In this document: positions 41,470-49,831 of the stretch, piece after piece
Layout: every line of letters begins with the position of its first letter
Numbering within the stretch: position 1 is the first letter of the stretch
NCBI RefSeq assembly: GCF_001510715.1
Contig: NZ_LMTJ01000001.1
Span: forward strand, 356,471-420,470
Source: Bacillus sp. FJAT-29814
Lineage (GTDB): Bacteria > Bacillota > Bacilli > Bacillales > Cytobacillaceae
Length of the DNA stretch: 64,000 nucleotides
Reading direction: 5' to 3'
The notes under the pieces: model-generated
What the model was told of the DNA's origin: nothing
Database searches by the model: none
What the model saw: only the letters and a program-made list of their open reading frames with translations
Position numbers and translations under genes: made by a program

Positions 41470-42372
41470 TCAAGAAATTAAAAAAAGAGTAAACGGAACA
41501 GTTATTAAACTAAGAAGAGTTGTTATTAGAGTAGTATATGAAATGAGGTCAGGCTCGATTTCGAATTGAAGAGCTAATATGATAGTATTTGCCGCTACCG
41601 GCATAGCACCTAATAAAATGAAAACTTGCTTGATCGTCTGATCGACGGGCATGAAGAGAACTAGAACTGCTGCAATTGCAGGAGAGAGAATCATTTTCAC
41701 AAAAGTAATGATATTTACATATCTTTTACCGAAATTTTGAACTTTCATTTCCGATAATTGCATACCCAGAACCAGCATGATTGTTGGAATGGTGGCGTCT
41801 CCTACTAAGCTTATACTATCAAGAATGGTAGACGGTAATCTAATATTTAAAAACTGGAATAACAATCCTAAAATAACTCCATAAATAATCGGCATTTTCA
41901 CCACGTTCATCAACGCGGTCTTTATACTTGAAGCGTTCTTGTTACCATAAGATGCAATAAAAATACCAACTGTATTAATTAAGAGCCCATGGATCACCAT
42001 GATGATAACTGCATAGTTAAATGCCTCATGACCGAAAGCAAACAAAGCAACCGGTGCTCCATAGTTCCCACTATTAGGAAATATTCCCCCCAGCATCAGA
42101 GCAGATACGTGTACTTTATCCATTTTTGCTATAACACCTGCAATAATGGATATGATTATAAGAATCCCAGTAAGTAATACTGAAAAAATAAACATGTAAA
42201 AATAGTCAATGTTTAATTGGTTTTTGTAGAAAGTTTCAAATGTTAAGAATGGTGTCATAAGGTATAGGGCCATAGTAGAAATGGATTTGACATTTAATTT
42301 AAGAACCTTTTGTCCGATATACCCAGCTGTAAAAATTAAAAACGCAGGCAATATTACCAAAAGTAGATCCAT
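41470..42372 (-). CDS. AEC family transporter (auxin-efflux-carrier fold)
   Basis: 300 residues with about ten helices. The first half starts LPAFLIFTAGYIGQK and the central LGGIFPNSGNYGAPVALFAFG has the family's Asn/Gly/Pro-broken helix; the second half repeats the fold (PTIMLVLGMQL, GAMPVAANTIILALQ). Bacterial members transport malate, malonate or other carboxylates. AAAGGGTGAT lies 6 bases before the ATG. Its closeness to the big carboxylate-degrading cluster may be meaningful but it faces away from it. Confidence 0.84.
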   Translation of the reverse strand: MDLLLVILPAFLIFTAGYIGQKVLKLNVKSISTMALYLMTPFLTFETFYKNQLNIDYFYMFIFSVLLTGILIIISIIAGVIAKMDKVHVSALMLGGIFPNSGNYGAPVALFAFGHEAFNYAVIIMVIHGLLINTVGIFIASYGNKNASSIKTALMNVVKMPIIYGVILGLLFQFLNIRLPSTILDSISLVGDATIPTIMLVLGMQLSEMKVQNFGKRYVNIITFVKMILSPAIAAVLVLFMPVDQTIKQVFILLGAMPVAANTIILALQFEIEPDLISYTTLITTLLSLITVPFTLFLIS

Positions 42373-43062
42373 ATTTTATCACCCTTTCTACAATCATAAT
42401 AATCTTACTTTCTCAAAACATTCAGAAATTGTAAACTTTATTTATTTTTAACATTTCCCTGAAGGTAGAAAGCCCGAAATTTTTTGTTTTTTTATCCAAA
42501 CAATTTTATAGAAAAAAATTGTACAAACAGAGGTGGAATGAAGATCCTACCCTTTTAAAAGTTTTTTATATAAAACGTTATTAACATTTGAAAGTTTCAA
42601 ATATTAAAAATATATTGACTATTTATTTAACTGCTGGTACGATACTACCTATAAAACCTAATCAGCATATTATCTAGTCATCTGATGACCGAATCACATG
42701 AACATAAGAATAGATTGGTGACATCTTGGTTTAAATACCCATTTCTTGCAACATGTTATTATTAATTACCTCTAGATTTTTTATTTCTTTTAATCATTCC
42801 ACTTTACTCACTGCACAAATTACTACACATCGTTGCCTACCACTATAACCATAATAGTAAACCCATTCTTAGACAAACAGCAGAAATAAAAAAATTGAAT
42901 TTTATATGTATAAAATCAATTAGCCATTTCCTGTGTCATTTATTTACAAAAATTACCTAAATTACCACAAATAACAAATTTAACTTTCCCAAAAACTTAA
43001 GCTCTACTTAGCCTAATAAACGGAGTAATTAAAATAACAAATAATTTTGAGGAGGAAATAAA
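42373..43062. other. Long AT-rich intergenic region before the 43-64 kb cluster
   Basis: 690 bases with no plausible gene on either strand. TTGACT (42615-42620), 17 bp, TACGAT (42638-42643) is the best promoter reading right, but it would leave a leader of about 415 bases. No recognised riboswitch was found. It is likely to hold the control sites of the FadR-like regulator and perhaps a small RNA. Confidence 0.5.
42615..42643 (+). promoter_or_regulatory. Candidate promoter, far upstream of the FadR-like gene
   Basis: TTGACT, 17 bp, TACGAT. It matches sigma-A spacing; the distance to the next gene makes the assignment tentative. Confidence 0.4.
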
Positions 43063-43821
43063 TTGTGGGAAGTGAATGAAGCTAAATCTCGTAAGGTGTA
43101 CGAGGATGTAGTGGAGCAAATAAAAAAAATCCTTGAAAATGGTGATCTGAAACCGGGGGATAAATTACCTTCAGTAAGGCTATTATCAAGATCATTTAAT
43201 GTTGGCCAGTCGACAATACGAGAGGCATTAAGTGTATTAAAAACAATGGGTTTAATTGAGACAAAACAAGGGGAAGGGACATTTGTCCGTAACTTTGACC
43301 CTCGCATTTTGAATAAATCAATACCTGATTATCACCTTATTGCAAAAGATGACATTATTGATTTATTAGATGTTCGTAAAATGCTTGAGAGGGGAGCTGT
43401 GGCTCTGGCGGCAGAAAGAAGAACAAAAGAAGATTTAATTCGCATTGAAAGCGCTTTAATACAAATGGAATTAGATCTAACTAGGAAACGAGAAAATTTT
43501 GGGGAGGATGCCGATTGGAGATTTCATTTTGCCGTAGTAGAAGCTAGTTATAATAAAATATTAATTTCGTTAATGAAAAAACTTTCTGCAACTGTAAGAA
43601 ATTCACTAAAAGTGAGCAGACAAAAACTTTATGAAACAGATGGTATGCCAGAAAGATTATTAATGGAGCATCGTTCAATCTTTGAAATGATTAAAGAACA
43701 AAACATTAAAAAAGCAGAAGAATTTATGGTACTCCATTTATCAGGTGTTCAAGAAAAATTATTAATTGCTAATGAGTTTTCACAAACAAACCAAAATATC
43801 AATTTATTTGAAAATAATTAG
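43063..43821 (+). CDS. FadR-like GntR regulator (FCD domain)
   Basis: 252 residues, TTG start with AGGAGG 7 bases upstream. Winged helix: LKPGDKLPSVRLLSRSFNVGQSTIREALSVL in outline, then GLIETKQGEGTFV. The FCD domain has the metal-ligand pattern D-x3-H (DWRFHFAV), EHRSIF and VLHLSGV. FadR-type proteins bind acyl-CoA or small organic acids and usually repress adjacent genes. It opens the 20-gene cluster with only 13 bp to the next gene, so it is probably the cluster's regulator. Confidence 0.9.
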   Translation: MWEVNEAKSRKVYEDVVEQIKKILENGDLKPGDKLPSVRLLSRSFNVGQSTIREALSVLKTMGLIETKQGEGTFVRNFDPRILNKSIPDYHLIAKDDIIDLLDVRKMLERGAVALAAERRTKEDLIRIESALIQMELDLTRKRENFGEDADWRFHFAVVEASYNKILISLMKKLSATVRNSLKVSRQKLYETDGMPERLLMEHRSIFEMIKEQNIKKAEEFMVLHLSGVQEKLLIANEFSQTNQNINLFENN

Positions 43822-43834
43822 GAGGGTGATTCCT

Positions 43835-44671
43835 ATGTTTGAAAGAAAAGTGTGTGTAGTTGGAGCAGGTACGATGGGGAGGGGGATTGCACAAGTATTC
43901 GCAATGGCTGAATGGGATGTATTGTTAATTGATAACAGTAAAGAACAGCTAGACAGAGCATTTAATTATATGAGAAAGTATTTGGCATTTGAGCATAATC
44001 AAGAAGAAATAGAGGCCATTATTCAGCGAATTAAAACAAACGAAGCGCTTGACCAGCAAATAAGTGAATATCCGTTTATTGTGGAAGCTGTCCCAGAAAA
44101 TCTTGAACTTAAGAAACGAATTTTTAGGGAAATTGAAGCGTTGGTGTCAGAAGATACCATTTTGGCCACAAACACTTCACAAATTAGTGTAACTTCCATT
44201 GCTAGTGCGTGTAAATTAACGAATCGTTTTTTAGGAATGCACTTTTCAAATCCTCCGCACCGGATGGAGCTAGTTGAAATAATCCGTGGATTAAAAACAG
44301 ATGAAAATACTGTGGAAAAAGTTGTGGAGATTACAAAAGACATTGGGAAAGCCCCGTACGTTGTGAATGATGCTCAAGGTTTCGTTGTAAGCCGGATCGC
44401 AGCTGTGGTCATCGCTGAGGGAGTGCGAATCTTGGAAGAGGGAATTTGCGACAAAGAAACGTTAGATGGCATTATCAAGACTGGACTGAATCACCCAATG
44501 GGACCCTTAGAATTAGCGGATCATGTCGGGATGGATGTATTTTTAATGTCCTGCACAGGAATGTTTGAACAATACGGTGATGCGTTCAGGGTACCGGGGA
44601 CTGTAAAAAGATATGTTGAGGCTGGTTTATTAGGTAAAAAGACCGGAGAAGGGTTTTACAAATATAAATAG
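43835..44671 (+). CDS. 3-hydroxyacyl-CoA dehydrogenase
   Basis: 278 residues, the length of the short HBD/FadB-type dehydrogenases. The NAD fold starts VVGAGTMGRGIAQVFA (residues 8-23); the catalytic region is GMHFSNPPHRMELVEI (about 134-149) and NDAQGFVVSRI (about 183-193). The C-terminal 6PGDH-like domain ends KTGEGFYKY. It oxidises a 3-hydroxyacyl-CoA to 3-oxoacyl-CoA with NAD. ATG 43835 follows AGGAGGGTG; the longer open frame upstream overlaps the regulator and is not used. It supplies the beta-oxidation step before the thiolase-like gene. Confidence 0.9.
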   Translation: MFERKVCVVGAGTMGRGIAQVFAMAEWDVLLIDNSKEQLDRAFNYMRKYLAFEHNQEEIEAIIQRIKTNEALDQQISEYPFIVEAVPENLELKKRIFREIEALVSEDTILATNTSQISVTSIASACKLTNRFLGMHFSNPPHRMELVEIIRGLKTDENTVEKVVEITKDIGKAPYVVNDAQGFVVSRIAAVVIAEGVRILEEGICDKETLDGIIKTGLNHPMGPLELADHVGMDVFLMSCTGMFEQYGDAFRVPGTVKRYVEAGLLGKKTGEGFYKYK

Positions 44672-44765
44672 TTTGTATTCCGCAGCTTAGTCATCCTAGT
44701 ATCTACCTATCCTGGTGAAGTTAGAATTCCGTAATGGAAAAAAATATCATATGAGGTGGTTTGCA

Positions 44766-45158
44766 ATGTATAACTTGGAGAAATTGGTAGTTTCAGAGTC
44801 TCCTTCCGATGCTGTTAAATTATATTGTTCAGGGTGCCCAAAATGCGGGCGTAAATATTTCCCGCTAAAAGAGTTATGCGTTGATTGCCTAGAGACATGT
44901 GAAACGGTTCAGGTAGGACCGTATGGAAACATTTTCAGCTATACAAGAGTAGGGGTCGATTCTCCCTTATATAAAGCGCCCTATACTTTAGCATTTATAG
45001 ATTTAGATGATGGTGTCAGATTATTAGCCAGAGTCGATGAAAGTAAGGAAAAAGTGGGCGTTGGAAAAAGGGTGAAAAGTGTCCGAGCATCTTTTCCTAC
45101 TAAAAGCGGTGAAACCATTCATGCATTCGCATTTGAAATGACAAAGGAGGACCAATAA
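44766..45158 (+). CDS. DUF35 OB-fold / zinc-ribbon protein
   Basis: 130 residues. The rubredoxin-like zinc ribbon (CPKCGRKYFPLKELCVDC, about residues 24-41) is followed by an OB-fold (GPYGNIFSYTRV to the end). DUF35 proteins are obligate partners of thiolase-like enzymes; in steroid side-chain degradation they form a heteromeric retro-aldolase with Ltp2, and elsewhere they join acetyl-CoA thiolase and HMG-CoA synthase. GAGGTGG is 6 bases before ATG 44766. The gene overlaps the thiolase-like gene by one base, the expected partner. Confidence 0.82.
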   Translation: MYNLEKLVVSESPSDAVKLYCSGCPKCGRKYFPLKELCVDCLETCETVQVGPYGNIFSYTRVGVDSPLYKAPYTLAFIDLDDGVRLLARVDESKEKVGVGKRVKSVRASFPTKSGETIHAFAFEMTKEDQ

Positions 45159-46318
45159 TGAGAGAAGTTGCAGTTGTTGGAATGGGGATGACCAAATTTG
45201 GGAAGTTCCCCGAAACTAGCATAAGCAAAATCGGTTATACAGCGGTGATTGAAGCACTTAACGATAGTGGAGTAAACAAACGGGATATCCAAGCTGCGTT
45301 TGTTGGAAGTGTATACGGTGGAACAGGCATAGGTCAAAAAATACTAATGGATATTGGGATAACCGGGATTCCTGTTACAAATATTGAAAACGCTTGCGCA
45401 AGCGGTTCCAATGCATTAAGGGAAGCCTATATGCAAGTATCTTTGGGAGCAATCGACGTTGCTTTAGTCATTGGGATTGAACAATTATCCAACTTAGGAA
45501 AGGGGCCGTTACCTTTAGACCTGAATGACTATGAAGTGAGCCAAGGGTTGATTCTCCCGGGTCAATATGCCCTAATGAGCCGCAGGTACATGGATGTCTA
45601 CGGAATCACAGAGGAACAACTTGCTCAAGTATCGGTGAAAAACCATTTTAATGGTGTATTTAATCCAAAATCACAGTATCAAAAAGAATTCTCATTGGAA
45701 GAGATCATGTCGTCTCCGGTAATTTCAGAACCAATAAAATTGTTAGAATGTTGTCCAATTGGAGATGGTGCAGCAGCTGCCATTATTGCCTCAAAGGAGT
45801 ATGCTGCGAAACTTGGAATAACCAATCCAGTTACAGTGAAGACATCAGTGCTGATTAGTGGGGATACGCTATATGAACCAGAAGATTATATTTGGAGTCA
45901 AAAATTAATTAGAAAAGCAGTGAAAATGGCGTATGAAGATGCAGGCATGGGCCCTGAAGATATTGACTTTGCTGAAGTCCATGATGCTTATCCAATTGCC
46001 GAGCTCTTGGCATATGAAGAATTACAATTCTGTGGTCCCGGGGAATCCGGAAGGTTAATCAGTGATGGAGTAACAGAAATAAATGGAGAAAAACCAGTTA
46101 ATTCCAGTGGTGGTTTACTTGCAAAAGGCCACCCATTAGGGGCAACAGGAGTGGCTCAGCTTTATGAAATTTATCTTCAACTTTTGGGAAGAGCAGGGAA
46201 AAGACAAATTACCAAAAATGGTGCTCTGCCAAAAGCTGGAGTTGCAGAAACAATGGGAGGTGGGGGAATTACAAACCTAAGTGGTAATATTTGTTCGATT
46301 GTCATTTTGGCTAGATAA
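45158..46318 (+). CDS. Thiolase-like / lipid-transfer-type protein, DUF35 partner
   Basis: 386 residues, thiolase fold. The first nucleophile region is kept (NIENACASGSNALREA, Cys near residue 89), as is the GGLLAKGHPLGATG loop. The second catalytic Cys of true thiolases is not present: the corresponding segment reads ETMGGGG, and the HDCF motif of SCP2 thiolases reads HDAY. That pattern, together with the DUF35 gene one base upstream, suits an aldolase/retro-aldolase of the Ltp type as much as a thiolase. Reaction not proven. Confidence 0.8.
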   Translation: MREVAVVGMGMTKFGKFPETSISKIGYTAVIEALNDSGVNKRDIQAAFVGSVYGGTGIGQKILMDIGITGIPVTNIENACASGSNALREAYMQVSLGAIDVALVIGIEQLSNLGKGPLPLDLNDYEVSQGLILPGQYALMSRRYMDVYGITEEQLAQVSVKNHFNGVFNPKSQYQKEFSLEEIMSSPVISEPIKLLECCPIGDGAAAAIIASKEYAAKLGITNPVTVKTSVLISGDTLYEPEDYIWSQKLIRKAVKMAYEDAGMGPEDIDFAEVHDAYPIAELLAYEELQFCGPGESGRLISDGVTEINGEKPVNSSGGLLAKGHPLGATGVAQLYEIYLQLLGRAGKRQITKNGALPKAGVAETMGGGGITNLSGNICSIVILAR

Positions 46319-46349
46319 AATTTAAAAATTGATATTGGAGGTAAAAGTA

Positions 46350-47552
46350 ATGACAAAAATCAAAAATGATTTATTGGATCCAGAAGTTATCAAAGATCCA
46401 CATTCCTATTTTAGACAACTTCGTAACGAAGACCCAGTTCACTGGAATGAAAGATGGAAAGGCTGGATTATCACTAAATATTCCGATTGTCAGACGCTTA
46501 TGCAGGATCCAAGGATTTCAGCCAATCGGCTTAACGAACGAGTCCTAAATAAAATGAATGATGAAGGAAGATATGTTGCGGAAGTAATGAAAAATTGGAT
46601 GGTTTTAAATGATCCACCGGATCATACCAGAATTCGCAGGGTACTTCAAAAGGCCTTCTCCCCAAGAGCAGTTGAGGCTATGAGGGAGGCCACACAGAAT
46701 ATTGTAAACCAGGCTATTGAAGAAATTGTTGATAAAGACAAAGTGGATATCGTTTCTGAATTTGCATTTTCTGTTCCTTCAAATGTCCTCTCAGTCATGC
46801 TTGGTCTGCCAAAAGAAGATTTTGATAAAGTAAAACAGTGGACACACGATTTAAATACATTAGTGTTTATTGATTTGTCTGAAGGGGATCGGCATAAAAA
46901 GGCATATTTGGCTGTTAAAGAAATGTCCAATTACTTTGAAGATAAATTTAAGGAAAGAAGAGCTAATCCCGGGAATGATTTATTGACGGCGTTAATTGAT
47001 GCAAATGAAGATGGGATCCTTACTGACGAAGAGCTGATTGCGCAATGCATTCTTCTCTTTCAGGGTGGACATGAAACGACAACAGCTTTGATTTCCAGTG
47101 CTATTCTACATTTACTTAAGAATCCAGATCAAATGCAAAAGTTAAAAGAAAATCCTTCATTAATAAATAATGCGGTGGAAGAATTTATCCGGTTTGATGG
47201 ACCAGCAAAGGGGAACGTACGACTTGCTTTGGAAGATATCGAAATAAGGGATAAAGTGATTAAAAAAGGGGACCGCATGATTATTTCCAATGCATCGGCA
47301 AATCGTGATGAGGATATATTTGAAAATCCTGATATTTTTGATATTACACGGAATCCAAACCCGCACCTAGGATTTGGCCATGGAAGTCACTATTGTCTAG
47401 GAAATCAGTTAGCCAGATTGGAAGCTAGAATTGCCATCAATTCTTTTGTTCAACGTATTGAAGAGGTTAAACTTGCTGACCGTGAATTGAATTACCACCC
47501 AACAGCGGTTGCTCGTCTCTTAAAATCTTTGAATATTGAAATTGGTAATTAA
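46350..47552 (+). CDS. Cytochrome P450
   Basis: 400 residues, a typical soluble bacterial class I P450. I-helix GGHETTTAL (about residues 238-246), ExxR in EEFIRF (about residues 281-286) and the heme loop FGHGSHYCLGNQLA (about 343-356) with the cysteine ligand are all intact. GGAGG stands 8 bases before ATG 46350. A single-cluster ferredoxin gene lies 32 bp downstream. It would hydroxylate an intermediate or the substrate; the class (for example CYP107/109-like) cannot be fixed by eye. Confidence 0.92.
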   Translation: MTKIKNDLLDPEVIKDPHSYFRQLRNEDPVHWNERWKGWIITKYSDCQTLMQDPRISANRLNERVLNKMNDEGRYVAEVMKNWMVLNDPPDHTRIRRVLQKAFSPRAVEAMREATQNIVNQAIEEIVDKDKVDIVSEFAFSVPSNVLSVMLGLPKEDFDKVKQWTHDLNTLVFIDLSEGDRHKKAYLAVKEMSNYFEDKFKERRANPGNDLLTALIDANEDGILTDEELIAQCILLFQGGHETTTALISSAILHLLKNPDQMQKLKENPSLINNAVEEFIRFDGPAKGNVRLALEDIEIRDKVIKKGDRMIISNASANRDEDIFENPDIFDITRNPNPHLGFGHGSHYCLGNQLARLEARIAINSFVQRIEEVKLADRELNYHPTAVARLLKSLNIEIGN

Positions 47553-47584
47553 TTAAAAGATTCATTCTTCTGGAGGGCAATATG

Positions 47585-47776
47585 ATGAAAGTTATTATTA
47601 ATAAAAATCTCTGTATCGGGAATGGCATGTGTGTAGGAATTGCACCAGAGGCTTTTAAAATTGGAAGTGATGGTAAATCCATTGCCTACAATCAAAATCC
47701 CGAAATAAGTAGTTTAATACGCGAAGCGGAAGAAAATTGTCCCGTCGGAGCTATTTTAATAGAAGAAGAGGACTAA
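47585..47776 (+). CDS. Single-cluster ferredoxin for the P450
   Basis: 63 residues. Cluster ligands are CIGNGMC and a late NCPVGAI. The residue where [4Fe-4S] ferredoxins keep their second Cys is Asn here, so a [3Fe-4S] or easily converted cluster is expected, as in many P450-partner ferredoxins. ATG 47585 is preferred to the adjacent ATG 47582 by its 7-base spacing from GGAGGG. Its reductase is not encoded nearby. Confidence 0.88.
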   Translation: MKVIINKNLCIGNGMCVGIAPEAFKIGSDGKSIAYNQNPEISSLIREAEENCPVGAILIEEED

Positions 47777-47828
47777 TGCATCGAGAAATACTGAATAAAA
47801 CAGCAGTTAGGAGAGGAGAAGAAATTAA

Positions 47829-49604
47829 ATGGTTAAGCGGTGGGCAGGAGAAATTGCTGCACGAATTTTAAAAGAAGAAGGAGTCGAAGTGATGTTTGGG
47901 ATGGTAGGAGGGCATATCCAATCATTCCAAGATTTTGCTTATCGGGAAGGCATTGACGTATTCCAAGTTCACCATGAACAAGCAGGGGTATATGCAGCAG
48001 ATGCATATGCAAGAATCACGAAAAAACCTGGCGTCTGCTTTGGTACTGCTGGACCTGGAATGCTTAATATGGTAAGCGCTATTCATATGGCCTATATGGC
48101 CCGAACTCCTCTTGTCTGTTTTTTTGGTGGACACAAAATTATGGAACAACATCGGGGAACATTACAAGAGGCGTCAGCCGAAGAAGTCTGCCGAAGCATT
48201 ACGAAGTGGACTGTACGCGTGACAAATCCTAACCAAATTGGCTTTTATATACGGAAAGCATTTCGCGATGCGATGGCGTACCCACCCGGTCCGGTCGGAA
48301 TTGAGCTTCCGCTTGATACTTTCAATTGGGAGCCTATAAATGATGAAGAACAAATTGCTTATTTGCCGGGAAAATGGAGGGAGGAACGCTCTCCTAGAAC
48401 CGCTGGTGATCCTGAATTAGTTCAAAAAGCAATGGTGCAAATTCTAGAGGCTGAACGTCCTTTAATCATTGCCGGTGAAGGTGTTCATTGGTCCGACGCA
48501 GGGGAAAGTTTAGAATCATTTGTGGAAAAAACGGGTGTTCCCTTTAATTTAAGAAGACTTGCAAGAGGAGCTATTCGTGAGGATCATTCATTAGCCATAG
48601 ATGGAAGCGCAAGAAAAAAATTAATAAAGGATGCGGATCTTATTGTATTGATGGGGTTACAAGTAGGATATTTTGAAAACTTCGGAAACTGGGATACAAA
48701 AGCCAAATTTATTCAAATTAATGAACATTATGGGGATATTTTGCCTACCCTGCCAACAGATATCGAGATTGTTGGCAATATAAAAACAATACTTGAACAA
48801 ATGTTAAATGGTTTAGAGAAAGAAAAGATTCCAAGAGATAAAGTAGAAGCTTCTTACAATCACATCGCAAATTTGAAAGAAGATTTGTTAGCTAAAAAGA
48901 AAAATAATCTAGCAGAGTTATATGAAACCAGGCCCATTCATCCAGGGGTTCTAGGAAAAGAGGTTTCCGAATTTCTTCCGGAGGATACCACAATTGTACT
49001 TGATTCCTTTACTGCATCTGCCTTTTTAACAGATCAAATAGTTGCAACTCGTTCAGGCCAAATTCTTGATTCAGGACTTTCGGGTGGAATTGGCCATGGA
49101 ATCGGGATGGGGATAGGAGTTAATGTTGCAAGACCTGATTCTCCTGTATTTGTCATGATGGGGGATGGTGGCATTGGTATTGGAGGAGGAGATATAGAAA
49201 CTGCCGTTCGTTATGGGCTGCCCGTTGTGTATATGATCTATAATGACAGTACTCTATGTGCTGGAATTGAAGATTATTGCTATGGAAAAGATTTTCGGGT
49301 ATTAGGACCCAATGCTAAAGGTGGTTTTAATTTTACTCAAGACATTCGGTATGACCAGATGTTTGCCCCACTAGGCTGTCATGTGGAACATGTAACAGAA
49401 CCTGAACAAATTAAACCAGCATTGAAACGAGCTTTCGAAAGTGGAAAAACAGCAGTCATTAATGTAATTGGGACCAAGCACGTTTTCCATCCTCTCTACC
49501 ATACAATCCATGCCAAAGAGATGTTTTGGCATCTACCTGCTGACGAAGTAGAGGAACCTGTACGCAAAAGACATCATGAAGGATACTATAAACAGTTTCA
49601 TTAA
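47829..49604 (+). CDS. Thiamine-diphosphate-dependent enzyme (acetolactate-synthase-like)
   Basis: 591 residues with the three-domain POX/ALS layout. The catalytic Glu is in HHEQAGVYAADAYAR (about residues 50-64), followed by GTAGPGMLNMV; the TPP-Mg motif is MMGDGGIGIGGGDIET and IYNDST (about residues 443-475). No FAD signature is evident. Candidates are 2-hydroxyacyl-CoA lyase, oxalyl-CoA or benzoylformate decarboxylase, or a benzaldehyde-lyase-like carboligase. In a CoA-ester cluster a 2-hydroxyacyl-CoA lyase is attractive but unproven. GGAGAGGAGAAG precedes the ATG. Confidence 0.82.
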   Translation: MVKRWAGEIAARILKEEGVEVMFGMVGGHIQSFQDFAYREGIDVFQVHHEQAGVYAADAYARITKKPGVCFGTAGPGMLNMVSAIHMAYMARTPLVCFFGGHKIMEQHRGTLQEASAEEVCRSITKWTVRVTNPNQIGFYIRKAFRDAMAYPPGPVGIELPLDTFNWEPINDEEQIAYLPGKWREERSPRTAGDPELVQKAMVQILEAERPLIIAGEGVHWSDAGESLESFVEKTGVPFNLRRLARGAIREDHSLAIDGSARKKLIKDADLIVLMGLQVGYFENFGNWDTKAKFIQINEHYGDILPTLPTDIEIVGNIKTILEQMLNGLEKEKIPRDKVEASYNHIANLKEDLLAKKKNNLAELYETRPIHPGVLGKEVSEFLPEDTTIVLDSFTASAFLTDQIVATRSGQILDSGLSGGIGHGIGMGIGVNVARPDSPVFVMMGDGGIGIGGGDIETAVRYGLPVVYMIYNDSTLCAGIEDYCYGKDFRVLGPNAKGGFNFTQDIRYDQMFAPLGCHVEHVTEPEQIKPALKRAFESGKTAVINVIGTKHVFHPLYHTIHAKEMFWHLPADEVEEPVRKRHHEGYYKQFH

Positions 49605-49831
49605 GTTAAAACCCTTAAATATCAAAACCAATTGATGAAATAAATAAAGTATAAATTATTTACTTCACTGCCTCAGCAAACAAACTCTTAAATTATCAAC
49701 AAAAATTCCTTCTATTATATATGTAAAAATTACTCCCCACTCCTATGTAGATCACACAAATAAAAAATTGAGAAAAATTATAGTTAGTGTAACCTATTGT
49801 AGTTTTCTTGCTATTGAAGGGAGGCAAACCT

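Noticed and set aside
43766..43834. Upstream extension of the hydroxyacyl-CoA dehydrogenase frame
   Set aside because: It overlaps the regulator gene; AGGAGGGTG with proper spacing fixes the start at 43835.
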